Positions 17,518 through 26,640 of a stretch of DNA of 41,872 nucleotides are shown one piece after another; the stretch's first letter is position 1; the number at the start of each line of letters is the position of its first letter. Under the pieces are notes generated by a model. That model ran no database searches and was not told where the DNA came from. It worked only from the letters and a program-made list of their open reading frames with translations. The position numbers and the translations under genes were made by a program. The stretch covers positions 1 through 41,872 of the forward strand of contig JAFIEF010000026.1 in the NCBI GenBank assembly GCA_020832655.1. Direction: 5' to 3'. This DNA is from Paracoccaceae bacterium. GTDB taxonomy: Bacteria; Pseudomonadota; Alphaproteobacteria; Rhodobacterales; Rhodobacteraceae.

Positions 17518-17931
17518 ATGTATAAACACCTGCTTGTTACAGTCGCCTATGATGAAGGCCATGACGCCAGCGCATCGCTGGAAGTTGCGCGCACGCTGGC
17601 CGATGAGGGCGCACAGATCACCCTGATCCATGTCATGGACCCGCCGCCCACCTTCGCGCTGAGCTATCTGCCCGAAGGCTGGCGCTCCGAGTTGCAAACC
17701 GCCATAGAGGCCGATTTGCAGGGGCTGGCCGAAGGTTGGGATGACAGCGCCGTGCTTGTCACCGAAGGGGCTGCCGCGCAGCAGATTCTGGAAGCGGCGG
17801 ATCTGCATGGCGTGGATTGCATCGTCATCGCCTCGCACCGGCCGGGCACGCAGGGGCTGTTTCTTGGCTCCACCGCGACCAAGGTGGTCTCGCGCGCGCA
17901 ATGCGCGGTGCATGTGGTGCGCCGGAAATGA
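17518..17931 (+). CDS. Universal stress protein (UspA family)
   Basis: A 137-residue single-domain Usp. It begins YKHLLVTVAYDEG (beta-1 and nucleotide-contact region) and ends with the family motif VIASHRPGTQGLFLGSTATKV and CAVHVVR, which resembles the ATP-binding glycine loop of MJ0577-type Usp proteins. The ATG at 17518 is preceded by a GGAGG site; an upstream in-frame ATG at 17422 lies inside the rpsI terminator and is discarded. Its stop overlaps the next gene (ATGA), so a stress-related role may be shared with the nucleosidase. Confidence 0.92.
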   Translation: MYKHLLVTVAYDEGHDASASLEVARTLADEGAQITLIHVMDPPPTFALSYLPEGWRSELQTAIEADLQGLAEGWDDSAVLVTEGAAAQQILEAADLHGVDCIVIASHRPGTQGLFLGSTATKVVSRAQCAVHVVRRK

Positions 17932-18581
17932 GCCTGACCCCATTGGGACCAGCAAGCGCGCTGTTCCTGATGGCGGCGGATGCCGAATACGGCCCGCATC
18001 TGCGACAGCGTTTTGTGCCGGTCTTTACCGGTGTTGGCCCGGTCGAAGCGGGCGTGGTGGCCGCCGGCCATCTGGCAGCGCTGGCACATGCGCAGGGCGG
18101 GTTGCCTGATCTGGTGGTCAGTATCGGTTCTGCCGGATCGGCGCGGCTGGAACATTGCGGTGTCTATCAGGCCCATAGCCTGGCTTACCGCGACATGGAT
18201 GCCACCGCGCTGGGCTTCGCGCCGGGGGTGACGCCGTTTCTGGACAAGCCCGCGATTCTGCCCCTGCCGCATCAGATCCCCGGTCTGCCCGCGGCCAGCC
18301 TGTCCACCGGGGCGGGGATCATCTCGGGGCCGCAATATGACGCTATCGCGCAAGACATGGTCGATATGGAAAGCTATGCCGTGCTGCGCGCCTGCCAGCG
18401 CTTCGGCGTGCCGCTGGTGGTGCTGCGCGGGATTTCGGACGGCAAGGCGGCGCTGAAGGGGCTGGCCGACTGGACCGCCTATCTGCACATCATCGACGAA
18501 AAGCTGGCCGAAGCGGTCGATCAGATGCGCGGGGCGCTGGACTCAGGCGCGCTGCAACTTGATGCTTCACGTCAGAAATAG
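17928..18581 (+). CDS. MTA/SAH nucleosidase-like protein
   Basis: A 217-residue member of the phosphorylase/nucleosidase superfamily, nearest to 5'-methylthioadenosine/S-adenosylhomocysteine nucleosidase, which cleaves adenine from these by-products of S-adenosylmethionine use. Visible features: an N-terminal MAADAEYGPHL (position of the catalytic acid), FTGVGPVEAG, the VVSIGSAGSA loop, and VDMESYAVLRAC with VVLRGISDGK, which match the ribose-binding Met-Glu and the catalytic Asp. Coupled to the usp gene by a 4-base overlap. It ends 8 bases from the convergent alr stop. Exact substrate unproven. Confidence 0.8.
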   Translation: MSLTPLGPASALFLMAADAEYGPHLRQRFVPVFTGVGPVEAGVVAAGHLAALAHAQGGLPDLVVSIGSAGSARLEHCGVYQAHSLAYRDMDATALGFAPGVTPFLDKPAILPLPHQIPGLPAASLSTGAGIISGPQYDAIAQDMVDMESYAVLRACQRFGVPLVVLRGISDGKAALKGLADWTAYLHIIDEKLAEAVDQMRGALDSGALQLDASRQK

Positions 18582-18589
18582 AAGGCAAG

Positions 18590-19633
18590 TCATTGATTTT
18601 GATAGATGCGCCTGTAGCGTGGCCCCAGAGAGGTCAGGATTTCATAGCCGATTGTGTCGATCAGATCAGCCAGATCATCCACCCCCTGATGCGGCCCCAG
18701 AAGGTCCAGCATTTCCGGGTCGTCAGGCAGGGCGCTGACATCGATTGTCAGCAAATCCATCGACACCCGGCCAACCAGTTTGCAGGGCGTGTCGCCATGC
18801 CACAGCGTGACCTTGCCCGACAGCGCACGATGCACCCCATCGGCATAGCCCGCCGAGATCGTCGCCAGCCGCATGTCGCGTGGCGCGACAAAACTGTTGC
18901 CATAGCCCACGCTTTCCCCGGCCCTGACAAGGCGAGTCTGGATCACCGGGATCGACACGCGCACCACAGGGCGGGCCTGCGCAAAGGGCCGGCCGCCATA
19001 AAGCCCGATGCCGGGGCGGGTCATGTCGAAATGATAGTCCGGTCCCAGCAGCACACCGCCTGTGGCTGACAGCGAGCGCGGCACGCCAATGCCGTCGGTC
19101 ATGCGCCGGAATTCGGCTAGTTGGCGGGCATTCATCGCGTGGTCGGGTTCGTCGGCGCAGGCCAGATGCGACATCACCAGACGGCACTCCCCCGCCAGAA
19201 GGTCAGCGGCCAGCGCCTGCCATTCATCGGCTTCCATCCCCAGCCGGTTCATGCCGCTGTCAAGCTGCACGCCAAAAGGGTGGTCGGGCAGGGCGGCACG
19301 GTGGCGGAGCACTTGCGCGGGCGAATTCAGCATCGGGACAAGCGCCGCTTCGGCGATCAGCGGCGCATCGCCTTCCATATGCCCGCCATAGACATGGATA
19401 GGCAGATCCGGCCCCAGTGCCGCGCGCAGCGCTGCGCCTTCCTCGGCCAGCGCCACGAAGAATCGCCGCGCCCCGGCCCGGGCCAGCGCGTGACCAACCT
19501 TGTCCGCGCCCAGCCCATAGGCATCGGCCTTGATCGTGGCGGCGGTTTGCACGCTCGCGCCCGAGGCCGCATCCAGCGCGCGCCAGTTATGCTGAACCGC
19601 AGAAAGATCGATCAAAAGCTGTGCCTGTGCCAT
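18590..19633 (-). CDS. alr: Alanine racemase
   Basis: PLP enzyme converting L- to D-alanine for peptidoglycan. The 347-residue protein starts [17 protein letters not shown], with the PLP-binding Lys35 in [10 protein letters not shown], the [10 protein letters not shown] region, and the opposite-face base Tyr in [23 protein letters not shown] marks the C-terminal beta domain. The frame stays open upstream to 19810, but that part runs through the tRNA-Thr gene, so the start at 19633 is used. It lies 53 bases downstream of that tRNA on the same strand and may share its transcript. Confidence 0.95.
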   Translation of the reverse strand: MAQAQLLIDLSAVQHNWRALDAASGASVQTAATIKADAYGLGADKVGHALARAGARRFFVALAEEGAALRAALGPDLPIHVYGGHMEGDAPLIAEAALVPMLNSPAQVLRHRAALPDHPFGVQLDSGMNRLGMEADEWQALAADLLAGECRLVMSHLACADEPDHAMNARQLAEFRRMTDGIGVPRSLSATGGVLLGPDYHFDMTRPGIGLYGGRPFAQARPVVRVSIPVIQTRLVRAGESVGYGNSFVAPRDMRLATISAGYADGVHRALSGKVTLWHGDTPCKLVGRVSMDLLTIDVSALPDDPEMLDLLGPHQGVDDLADLIDTIGYEILTSLGPRYRRIYQNQ

Positions 19634-19686
19634 GACAGCCGATTGCGCCAAGCCGGGGCGAAAGGCAAGAGAGAAATCTGGGGAAA

Positions 19687-19761
19687 TGGTGCTGCTGGAG
19701 AGATTTGAACTCTCGACCTCTCCCTTACCAAGGGAGTGCTCTGCCCCTGAGCTACAGCAGC
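19687..19761 (-). tRNA. tRNA-Thr (anticodon GGT)
   Basis: A complete 75-base tRNA with encoded CCA. On the minus strand: acceptor GCTGCTG / CAGCAGC with A as discriminator, D arm GCTC-AGGGGCA-GAGC, anticodon arm CTCCC-TTGGTAA-GGGAG, variable AGGTC, T arm GAGAG-TTCAAAT-CTCTC. The anticodon GGT reads ACC and ACU threonine codons. All stems pair perfectly. Confidence 0.97.
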
Positions 19762-19857
19762 GTTGCCAGTGCGGCGATGGGCGGCTAGGTAGTCGGAAAT
19801 TCGCGGCCATGCAAGCCCAATCTGGACGCTTTTTCCAAACTGGGCTACGAAGCTTTC

Positions 19858-20034
19858 ATGAGCGCAGACAAGCAGACGCGAAATTCCGAACACGGCGCGG
19901 CGAAATCCGGCGCAGAGGCGCGCGCAGCACGGTTGAAAGCCGTGTTGAAAGCGAATATCGCCAAGCGCAAGGCGCAGGCGCGCGCCCGCGAGCAGTCGGG
20001 CGATGGCGCGCCCAGGCAAGATCAGGACACATAG
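19858..20034 (+). CDS. Small basic conserved-type protein upstream of murA
   Basis: A 58-residue open frame starting ATG at 19858. Its composition is unusual and coherent: rich in Lys, Arg and Ala, with the helical core [20 protein letters not shown] (residues 22-41) and a polar tail. I recall similar short Lys/Arg/Ala-rich peptides upstream of murA in other Rhodobacterales, but have not verified this. The stop is 16 bases before the murA ATG, consistent with one transcript. No domain is recognised; an amphipathic nucleic-acid-binding helix is a guess. Confidence 0.65.
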   Translation: MSADKQTRNSEHGAAKSGAEARAARLKAVLKANIAKRKAQARAREQSGDGAPRQDQDT

Positions 20035-20050
20035 GGCAAGGCAAGAGCAG

Positions 20051-21319
20051 ATGGATTCAATCGTCGTTTCGGGCAATGGCCCTTTGAATGGTGTCATCCC
20101 GATTGCGGGGGCGAAGAATGCCTGCCTGACGCTGATGCCCGCCACGCTGCTGACCGACCAGCCGCTGACGCTGACCAATGCGCCGCGCCTGTCGGATATC
20201 CGCACCATGACTGAATTGCTGGAATCGCTGGGCGCGGAAGTGGCCAGCCTGCAAGGCGGCGAGGTGCTGGCGCTATCGAGCCATGACCTGACCAGCCACC
20301 GCGCGGATTATGAGATCGTGCGCAAGATGCGCGCCTCGATTCTGGTTCTGGGGCCGATGCTGGCGCGCGATGGCCATGCCGTGGTGTCCCTGCCCGGTGG
20401 CTGCGCCATTGGCGCGCGCCCGGTGGATTTGCATCTGCGCGCGCTGGAAGCGCTGGGGGCTGAGCTGGATCTGCGCGATGGCTATGTCCACGCCAAAGCT
20501 CCCGGCGGGCTGAAAGGCGCGCGGTTCGAATTTCCCATCGTCTCGGTCGGGGCCACGGAAAACGCGCTGATGGCGGCGACACTGGCGCGCGGGACCACAG
20601 TGCTGGAAAACGCCGCGCGCGAGCCGGAGATCGTGGATCTGGCGCAATGCCTGCGCCGCATGGGCGCGCAGATCGAGGGCGAGGGCACATCGACGCTGAC
20701 CATTCAGGGCGTGGGCAGTCTGGGGGGCGCCACCCATCCTGTGGTGACGGATCGCATAGAGCTTGGCACCTATATGCTGGCCCCGGCAATCGCGGGCGGC
20801 TCGGTCGAATGTCTGGGCGGGCGGCTGGATCTGGTGCAGGCTTTTGTGGAAAAGCTTGAACAGGCCGGGGTCGAGGTAGTGCAGACCGAAACCGGGCTGC
20901 GCGTCACGCGGGTTGTGGACCGGCTGCGCCCGGTCAATGTGGCGACCGAGCCTTTCCCCGGTTTCCCGACCGATCTGCAGGCGCAATTCATGGCCGCGAT
21001 GTGCACCGCCGATGGGGTGTCGGTGCTCGAAGAGCATATCTTTGAAAACCGTTTCATGCATGCGCCGGAACTGATGCGCATGGGGGCGAAGATCGATGTG
21101 CATGGCGGCACCGCCACTGTGACCGGGGTGGACCGGCTGCGCGGCGCGCCGGTCATGGCGACCGATCTGCGCGCCTCTGTCTCGTTGATCCTGGCCGGGC
21201 TGGGGGCAGAAGGTGACACAGTGGTCAGTCGCGTCTATCATCTGGATCGCGGCTATGAGCGGGTCGAGCAGAAGCTGGGGGCTTGCGGGGCGCGAATCGA
21301 ACGGATCAGGGCGTCATGA
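20051..21319 (+). CDS. murA: UDP-N-acetylglucosamine 1-carboxyvinyltransferase
   Basis: First committed enzyme of peptidoglycan synthesis: transfers enolpyruvate from PEP to UDP-GlcNAc. 422 residues, usual length, EPSP-synthase fold. The N-terminus [24 protein letters not shown] is characteristic; the catalytic and fosfomycin-reactive Cys is residue 118 in [13 protein letters not shown], so the enzyme should be sensitive to fosfomycin. [16 protein letters not shown] is the C-terminal signature. I use the ATG at 20051 rather than 20003, which lies inside the preceding small gene. The stop overlaps the next gene (ATGA). Confidence 0.97.
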   Translation: MDSIVVSGNGPLNGVIPIAGAKNACLTLMPATLLTDQPLTLTNAPRLSDIRTMTELLESLGAEVASLQGGEVLALSSHDLTSHRADYEIVRKMRASILVLGPMLARDGHAVVSLPGGCAIGARPVDLHLRALEALGAELDLRDGYVHAKAPGGLKGARFEFPIVSVGATENALMAATLARGTTVLENAAREPEIVDLAQCLRRMGAQIEGEGTSTLTIQGVGSLGGATHPVVTDRIELGTYMLAPAIAGGSVECLGGRLDLVQAFVEKLEQAGVEVVQTETGLRVTRVVDRLRPVNVATEPFPGFPTDLQAQFMAAMCTADGVSVLEEHIFENRFMHAPELMRMGAKIDVHGGTATVTGVDRLRGAPVMATDLRASVSLILAGLGAEGDTVVSRVYHLDRGYERVEQKLGACGARIERIRAS

Positions 21320-21801
21320 GCGATGCACGGTTTGAAGACGGGGCAGATCGCCCGCTGCGGTTGCATGCTGTGGACGCGGATGATCTGAAGATCGTCTCGG
21401 CGCTGGTGCAGGATGCGGTTGTCCCGGCCAGCGAAATGGCCTGGGACGCGCGCAAGCGCGCCTTCGCACTGCTAATCAACCGCTTTCGCTGGGAAGATCG
21501 CGCGCGCGCAGAACAGGGCGGGGATTATGAGCGCGTGCGCGCGGTGCTGCTGATCAATGATGTGCTGGCCGTGGCCAGCCAGGGCTTTGATCGCAATGAT
21601 CCCGATCTGGTGCTGTCGATCCTTGCGCTGGAATTTCACCCCGGCCCCGATGGCACCGGCGATCTGTCGCTGGTGCTGGCGGGCGATGGCGAGATCCGGC
21701 TGTCGGTGGAATGCGTTGATGTGGTGCTGTCGGATGTCACACGCCCCTATCGCGCGCCTTCTGGCCGTGCGCCCCAACATGATCTGGACGGGGGCGCGTA
21801 A
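21316..21801 (+). CDS. DUF2948 family protein
   Basis: A 161-residue protein of the DUF2948 family, known mainly from alphaproteobacteria and typically located between murA and hisD, as here. Distinctive segments: [22 protein letters not shown] near the N-terminus, then [21 protein letters not shown], and the C-terminal [19 protein letters not shown]. No catalytic motif is apparent. It overlaps murA by 4 bases and hisD by 1 base (TAATG), so all three are translated in a coupled manner. Function unknown. Confidence 0.88.
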   Translation: MSDARFEDGADRPLRLHAVDADDLKIVSALVQDAVVPASEMAWDARKRAFALLINRFRWEDRARAEQGGDYERVRAVLLINDVLAVASQGFDRNDPDLVLSILALEFHPGPDGTGDLSLVLAGDGEIRLSVECVDVVLSDVTRPYRAPSGRAPQHDLDGGA

Positions 21802-23102
21802 TGGCGGTTTTTCTGGACACGAGCAAGGCGGGGTTTGAAGATGCCTTTGCCGCGCTGTTGGGGGCCAAGCGTGAAGATGCGGTCGATGTCGATGACACTG
21901 TCGCCGCGATCATCGCCGATGTGCGCGCACGCGGCGATGCGGCGGTGATCGAACTGACGGAAAAATTCGACCGGCTGACCCTGACCCCCGAAACACTTGC
22001 CTTTTCGGCAGACGAGATTGATGCAGCGATTGCCACAGTGCCGCAGGAAGAACGCGCGGCGCTGGAACTGGCGGCAACGCGCATCCGCGCATATCACGAC
22101 CGCCAGCGCCCCGAAGACGCCCGCTGGCATGATGAGCATGGCGCCGAACTTGGCTGGCGCTGGGGGCCGGTTTCGGCGGCGGGCCTCTATGTGCCGGGGG
22201 GGCTGGCAAGCTACCCTTCTTCGGTGCTGATGAACGCGATCCCCGCGCAGGTGGCGGGGGTGGAACGGCTGGTGATCTGCGCCCCCACCCCCGATGGCAA
22301 GGTCAACCCGCTGGTGCTGCTGGCGGCAAGGCTGTCGGGGGTGGACAAGGTCTATCGCATTGGTGGCGCGCAGGCGGTGGCTGCACTGGCCTATGGCACT
22401 GAAACCATCGCGCCCGTGGACAAGATCACCGGCCCCGGCAATGCCTATGTTGCTGCCGCCAAGCGGCGGGTCTTTGGCCGGGTGGGCATCGACATGATTG
22501 CAGGCCCGTCCGAGATTCTGGTGATCGCGGATGCGGATAATGACCCCGACTGGATCGCGCTTGATCTGCTAAGCCAGGCCGAACATGACGAAAGCGCGCA
22601 ATCGATCCTGATCACCAATGATGCGGCATTCGGGCAGGCAGTTGTCGCGGCGGTAGAGGCGCGGCTGCAAACACTGGAACGCCGCGCCATTGCCGGGGCA
22701 AGCTGGCGCGATCATGGCGCGGTGATCGTGGTGCAGGATTTGGCGCAGGCGGCGCAGCTTTGTGACCGGATCGCGCCCGAGCATCTGGAACTGTGCGTGG
22801 CCGATCCAGAGGCGCTTTTTGCGCAAATCACCCATGCAGGAGCCGTGTTTCTGGGGCATTGGACGCCCGAGGCCATTGGCGACTATATCGGCGGCCCCAA
22901 CCATGTGCTGCCCACGGCGCGTTCGGCGCGGTTTTCGTCGGGGCTGTCGGTGCTGGATTTCATGAAGCGCACCACCATTGCGCGCATGACCCCGGCCGCG
23001 CTGGCGGCAATAGGCCCGGCGGCGGAACAACTGGCGCAATCCGAAAGCCTGCAGGCACATGGTCTGAGCGTGCGCGCGCGGCTGGATGCGCTGAACCGCT
23101 GA
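21801..23102 (+). CDS. hisD: Histidinol dehydrogenase
   Basis: Last two steps of histidine synthesis: NAD-dependent oxidation of L-histidinol to L-histidine, zinc dependent. 433 residues, usual length. Recognisable motifs: GLYVPGGLASYPSSVLMNAIPA, the RIGGAQAVAALAYGTETI signature, KITGPGNAYVAAAKR, AGPSEILVIAD, LLSQAEHDESAQ (metal and substrate binding) and APEHLEL, with GPNHVLPT near the end. It overlaps the DUF2948 gene by one base. A hairpin terminator follows and the next gene converges on it. Confidence 0.97.
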   Translation: MAVFLDTSKAGFEDAFAALLGAKREDAVDVDDTVAAIIADVRARGDAAVIELTEKFDRLTLTPETLAFSADEIDAAIATVPQEERAALELAATRIRAYHDRQRPEDARWHDEHGAELGWRWGPVSAAGLYVPGGLASYPSSVLMNAIPAQVAGVERLVICAPTPDGKVNPLVLLAARLSGVDKVYRIGGAQAVAALAYGTETIAPVDKITGPGNAYVAAAKRRVFGRVGIDMIAGPSEILVIADADNDPDWIALDLLSQAEHDESAQSILITNDAAFGQAVVAAVEARLQTLERRAIAGASWRDHGAVIVVQDLAQAAQLCDRIAPEHLELCVADPEALFAQITHAGAVFLGHWTPEAIGDYIGGPNHVLPTARSARFSSGLSVLDFMKRTTIARMTPAALAAIGPAAEQLAQSESLQAHGLSVRARLDALNR

Positions 23103-23142
23103 AACCGCCAAGGCGCCGCACGGCTTGCGGGCAGTCTTGAGA

Positions 23143-23170
23143 GCAAAGGGCGGAAAACCCCCGCCCTTGC
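23143..23170. terminator. Hairpin between hisD and the pseudo-protease gene
   Basis: GCAAAGGGCGG (23143-23153) pairs with CCGCCCTTGC (23161-23170) with one bulged A and a 7-base A/C loop. It lies between convergent genes and can serve both strands. Confidence 0.65.
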
Positions 23171-23188
23171 CAGTTCAGGCCGCGCCGG

Positions 23189-25051
23189 TCATTTCCAGCA
23201 CGACACCAGAACCGTCAGATCGCTGGACACACGGGTCAGGATTTCCGGGGGCATGACCACATCTTCGCGCAGCGTGCCGACCGAGACGCCATTGCCACTC
23301 AGAAAGCCACGGATCGCCCCTGCCGGGACAGCGAAATTCACCTCTGGCGGCAATTGGCGGTTGCCGGTTTCCGGCTGACCCAGCAACAGCCCGACAACCG
23401 CGCCATTGCTGCCAAAGACCGGGCCGCCCAGATCGCCGGATTTGATGTCGGCATTCAGGCGGATGCGGTTCTCTTCTCCGTCCAGCCCGGTCATGGATTC
23501 GATCCGTCCGAAGGTCAGAACCGGGCGCGTCAGCATGTCCTCGAAGGAAAAGCCGGAAATGGTGACATTTGCGTTCGGGTCAAGCCCGTCGGGCTGAAAC
23601 TGGGCAAAGGCCAGCGGGACCAGCGGGGTTTCGGGTTTCAGCACGGCAAGCCCCAGCGCAATGTCCTGCGCATGTATTCTGGCGTTATGCGCCTCGTCCA
23701 GCGTGATGCGTCCGCACCCGGCCACGGCATCATAGCTGGTCAGAACCGTACCCACCGCATCGACATAGAAACCAGAGCGCGAAAACTCGGGTCTGCGCAC
23801 GGTCAGCCCCGCAAGCAGCGCATCACTGTCCACAATGCTGGCCTGTCCGGTGGCATCGGGCAGGGTGCCGCCAAAGGTTGCAAAACTGTCCTGCATCATC
23901 GGCAGAACCCGCGCCATCTGTTCATCGCGTTCGGGGGGCCAGACCAGCGTGAAGCCCTTGATCTGTCCGCTGGAAAGACTTGCTTCGGTGTGCGAGCGCA
24001 AGTTGTCGTTCTGCCCGGTCAGCACGAAGCCGTTGCGCTGGCGCTCGCGCGCGCCTTCCAGCGGCACGATTTCCAGCGTCTGCATGATTTCATAAAGGCC
24101 AAACAGCGTGGCATGATTGCCCGATTGACTGATCAGCAAGACCTGCACGCCGCTGTCATCGCTTTCGCGAAACAGCGCAAAGGGGCTTTCATGACGGTCG
24201 AATTCGACCATCGCCATTGGCAGATCGATGCTGATGCCGGAAGCTTCATCGCGCCATGTCTGCATGCCGAGTGCGGCAAGCTCTTCCTTCCAGGTCTCGA
24301 CCAGCAGCGCGCGCTGGCGCGTGGTCAGAACCCCTGTCGGCTCGAACCCCAGTTCTTCCTGCCAGGCGCGCATTGCACGGCGCGTTCCGGGGCCGAAGGC
24401 TGCGTCAATTGCCATAGCGTAATGGCCGAACCATTGCAGGGCTATCTGCAACTCGGCGCGCTGATCGCGGTCCAGCAGGCGTTCGGACGCCTGAGCTTCG
24501 CGCGGGGTTTCCTCGGGTTCCGGCTCGGGCTCTGGTTCCGGCTCTGGTTCAGGTTCTGGCTCGGGTTCAGGTTCCGGCGTCGTCATCGCCTCTGCCAAGA
24601 CAACTTCTGCCGGGTCTGCTTCGATCAGATCTGACGATGGCTCTGCGATTTCTTCTGCGTTGTCTTGTGCGACTTCGGCAATCGCTTCCATCTCCGGCAG
24701 CGCCATGCCGTCGGGAAAGAACTGCGCCTGATAATTCGCGCCGCTGGTGACAAAGGCATCCAGCGGGATCGCGCGCTCTGCCCGCAACTGACGCCGGGTC
24801 GCGAAGGCATCTGCATCGCTGTCGAAGGGGCCGATGCTGATCGCGAACCAGTCGCTGGGTAGCTGGAACCCGCGGACACCATCGATGGCGGCATCATAGC
24901 TGCGGGCGGCTTCCAGCGCGATGTCAAGGTCGCGATGCGCCTCTACCTGCACCCAGCGGCGTTCCTGCCCCCACACAGCCTGCGCCGACAATGTGGCGCA
25001 GACAGACACGGTCAGGGCCAGATACGCTGTTTTCCCCAGAGTTGACGCCAT
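23189..25051 (-). CDS. Secreted trypsin-fold pseudo-protease with PG-binding domain
   Basis: A 620-residue exported protein. Order: signal peptide (1-28, ending VWGQ); a SPOR-like region (about 30-110) with FAISIGPFDSDADA; a linker containing eleven Pro-Glu repeats followed by an extra Glu; a PG_binding_1 domain (about 195-250, AIDAAFGPGTRRAMRAWQ); a middle domain; and a C-terminal trypsin-2 fold (about 425-600). The catalytic triad appears lost: the His of the usual NAHVV becomes Asp441 (SYDAV), the Asp of DLALL becomes Gly467 (LGLAVL), and the Ser of GDSGGP becomes Leu541 (GDLGGP). The ATG at 25051 follows AGAGG. Likely a binding or scaffold protein. Confidence 0.8.
   Translation of the reverse strand: MASTLGKTAYLALTVSVCATLSAQAVWGQERRWVQVEAHRDLDIALEAARSYDAAIDGVRGFQLPSDWFAISIGPFDSDADAFATRRQLRAERAIPLDAFVTSGANYQAQFFPDGMALPEMEAIAEVAQDNAEEIAEPSSDLIEADPAEVVLAEAMTTPEPEPEPEPEPEPEPEPEPEPEETPREAQASERLLDRDQRAELQIALQWFGHYAMAIDAAFGPGTRRAMRAWQEELGFEPTGVLTTRQRALLVETWKEELAALGMQTWRDEASGISIDLPMAMVEFDRHESPFALFRESDDSGVQVLLISQSGNHATLFGLYEIMQTLEIVPLEGARERQRNGFVLTGQNDNLRSHTEASLSSGQIKGFTLVWPPERDEQMARVLPMMQDSFATFGGTLPDATGQASIVDSDALLAGLTVRRPEFSRSGFYVDAVGTVLTSYDAVAGCGRITLDEAHNARIHAQDIALGLAVLKPETPLVPLAFAQFQPDGLDPNANVTISGFSFEDMLTRPVLTFGRIESMTGLDGEENRIRLNADIKSGDLGGPVFGSNGAVVGLLLGQPETGNRQLPPEVNFAVPAGAIRGFLSGNGVSVGTLREDVVMPPEILTRVSSDLTVLVSCWK
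24512..24577 (-). repeat. (Pro-Glu)11 coding repeat
   Basis: Eleven consecutive Pro-Glu codon pairs (66 bases) encode a stiff acidic linker. The codons vary among CCG, CCT, CCC and CCA and between GAA and GAG, so this is a protein-level repeat with decayed DNA identity, not a fresh microsatellite. Confidence 0.9.
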
Positions 25052-25186
25052 CAACAAAACCTCTTTGTAAGAACCATCACTGCTGCCAGCCCTTGTGCAA
25101 TCGGGGTTTATCCGTTGACCCTGCCTGACAGCTTGCCTATGCAGACGCAGCTTTAAGAAAAAGCACGCACAAGGCAAGGGTCAGTT

Positions 25187-26131
25187 ATGGCTGCAAGCAT
25201 TGAAAAAGGCGCGAAAAAGCCTGAAAGCTTTCAGGAAATCATCCTGCGGCTGCAATCTTACTGGGCGGCACGGGGCTGCGCGGTGTTGCAGCCCTATGAC
25301 ATGGAAGTGGGCGCGGGCACCTTTCATCCGGCCACGACGCTGCGCGCACTGGGCATGCGGCCCTGGGCTGCGGCATATGTCCAGCCCTCGCGCCGCCCCA
25401 CGGACGGGCGCTATGGCGAAAATCCCAACCGCCTGCAGCATTATTACCAGTATCAGGTGATCATCAAACCCTCGCCGCCCGACCTGCAAGCGCTTTATCT
25501 GGGGTCACTGCGCGCCATCGGCATTGATGACAGCCTGCATGACATCCGTTTTGTCGAGGATGACTGGGAATCCCCCACCCTTGGCGCCTGGGGGCTGGGC
25601 TGGGAGGTCTGGTGCGACGGGATGGAAGTGTCGCAATTCACTTATTTCCAGCAGGTGGGCGGGCATGATTGCCGACCGGTTTCGGGCGAGCTGACCTATG
25701 GTCTGGAACGTCTGGCGATGTATGTGCTGGGCGTCGATCATGTGATGGAGATGCCGTTTAACGCCCCCGACGCGCCGATCCCGCTGACATATGGCGACAT
25801 CTTCCGCCAGACCGAACAGGAATATTCGCGCCACAACTTCCACGCCGCCACGACCGAGATGCTGTTTGACCATTTCAAGGATGCAGAGGCCGAATGCCGG
25901 CGCCTGCTGGACATGCCCGCCGACGACCCTGCCACCGGCATGCGCATCATCATGGCGCATCCCGCCTATGACCAATGCATCAAGGCCAGCCATATCTTCA
26001 ACCTGCTTGATGCGCGCGGCGTGATTTCGGTCACCGAACGTCAGGCCTATATCGGGCGGGTGCGGGCGCTGGCGAAGCTGTGTGCCGACGCCTTTGTGCA
26101 GACAGAGGCCGGTGGCGGGCAGGCGGCCTGA
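25187..26131 (+). CDS. glyQ: Glycyl-tRNA synthetase alpha subunit
   Basis: Catalytic subunit of the bacterial alpha2beta2 glycyl-tRNA synthetase (314 residues). It opens [24 protein letters not shown], then [11 protein letters not shown], with class II motif 2 in [45 protein letters not shown] and the YGLERLAMY motif 3 complete the active site. It overlaps the DUF6446 gene by one base (TGATG), which separates it from glyS, an arrangement seen in Rhodobacterales. A RBS-like AAGG lies upstream of the ATG. Confidence 0.97.
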   Translation: MAASIEKGAKKPESFQEIILRLQSYWAARGCAVLQPYDMEVGAGTFHPATTLRALGMRPWAAAYVQPSRRPTDGRYGENPNRLQHYYQYQVIIKPSPPDLQALYLGSLRAIGIDDSLHDIRFVEDDWESPTLGAWGLGWEVWCDGMEVSQFTYFQQVGGHDCRPVSGELTYGLERLAMYVLGVDHVMEMPFNAPDAPIPLTYGDIFRQTEQEYSRHNFHAATTEMLFDHFKDAEAECRRLLDMPADDPATGMRIIMAHPAYDQCIKASHIFNLLDARGVISVTERQAYIGRVRALAKLCADAFVQTEAGGGQAA

Positions 26132-26631
26132 TGGGGCGGCTTCTGGTCATCCTGCTGCTGGGCATGACCCTGTTTGCGGGTGTGGGGGCTTGGTATTTTC
26201 AGGTCCACGCCTTCTATGATGAACTGCCCGCGCAAGACAGCGTGCGGCTGACGCCGATAGGGGCTGCGGCCCCGCAATCCTTCGCTGTCCGCGCGTTTCG
26301 CGGCATCGACAGCGCCAGCTCGCCCATTCGTTACCGGGCCTGCTTCACCATTGACGCCGATCCGGCCCAATTCACCCCGTATGAGCGCGCCACGCCGCTG
26401 AATGCGCCGGGCTGGTTTGACTGTTTCGATGCGGGCACGTTGACCCGCGCGCTGGAAGACGGGCGCGCCCAGGCCGTGCTGGGGGTGTCGAATATCGTCT
26501 ATGGCATTGACCGCGTGGTGGTGCTGTGGGACGGGCGCGGCTATGCGTGGCAGCAGATCAACCCCTGTGGCGAGGCGCATTTTGACGGCGACCCGGTGCC
26601 CCCCGGCTGCCCGCCCCCTCCTGAACGCTAA
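26131..26631 (+). CDS. DUF6446 family membrane-anchored protein
   Basis: A 166-residue protein of unknown function that I associate with the DUF6446 family, found between glyQ and glyS in Rhodobacterales. One N-terminal hydrophobic helix (about 3-22) anchors it or acts as an uncleaved signal; the rest is a soluble, probably periplasmic domain with cysteines in YRACFTID, GWFDCFDAG, INPCGEAH and PPGCPPPP that could form two disulfides. It starts inside the glyQ stop. Its link to glycine-tRNA charging, if any, is unknown. Confidence 0.8.
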   Translation: MGRLLVILLLGMTLFAGVGAWYFQVHAFYDELPAQDSVRLTPIGAAAPQSFAVRAFRGIDSASSPIRYRACFTIDADPAQFTPYERATPLNAPGWFDCFDAGTLTRALEDGRAQAVLGVSNIVYGIDRVVVLWDGRGYAWQQINPCGEAHFDGDPVPPGCPPPPER

Positions 26632-26640
26632 GGAAACGCA

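Noticed and set aside
19634-19810. N-terminal extension of alr running through the tRNA gene
   Set aside because: The extra codons are read from the tRNA-Thr gene and its flanks; homologues begin at [10 protein letters not shown].
24512-24577. Short-period repeat considered as a CRISPR-like or microsatellite array
   Set aside because: It is in-frame coding DNA for Pro-Glu pairs with varied codons and no spacers.
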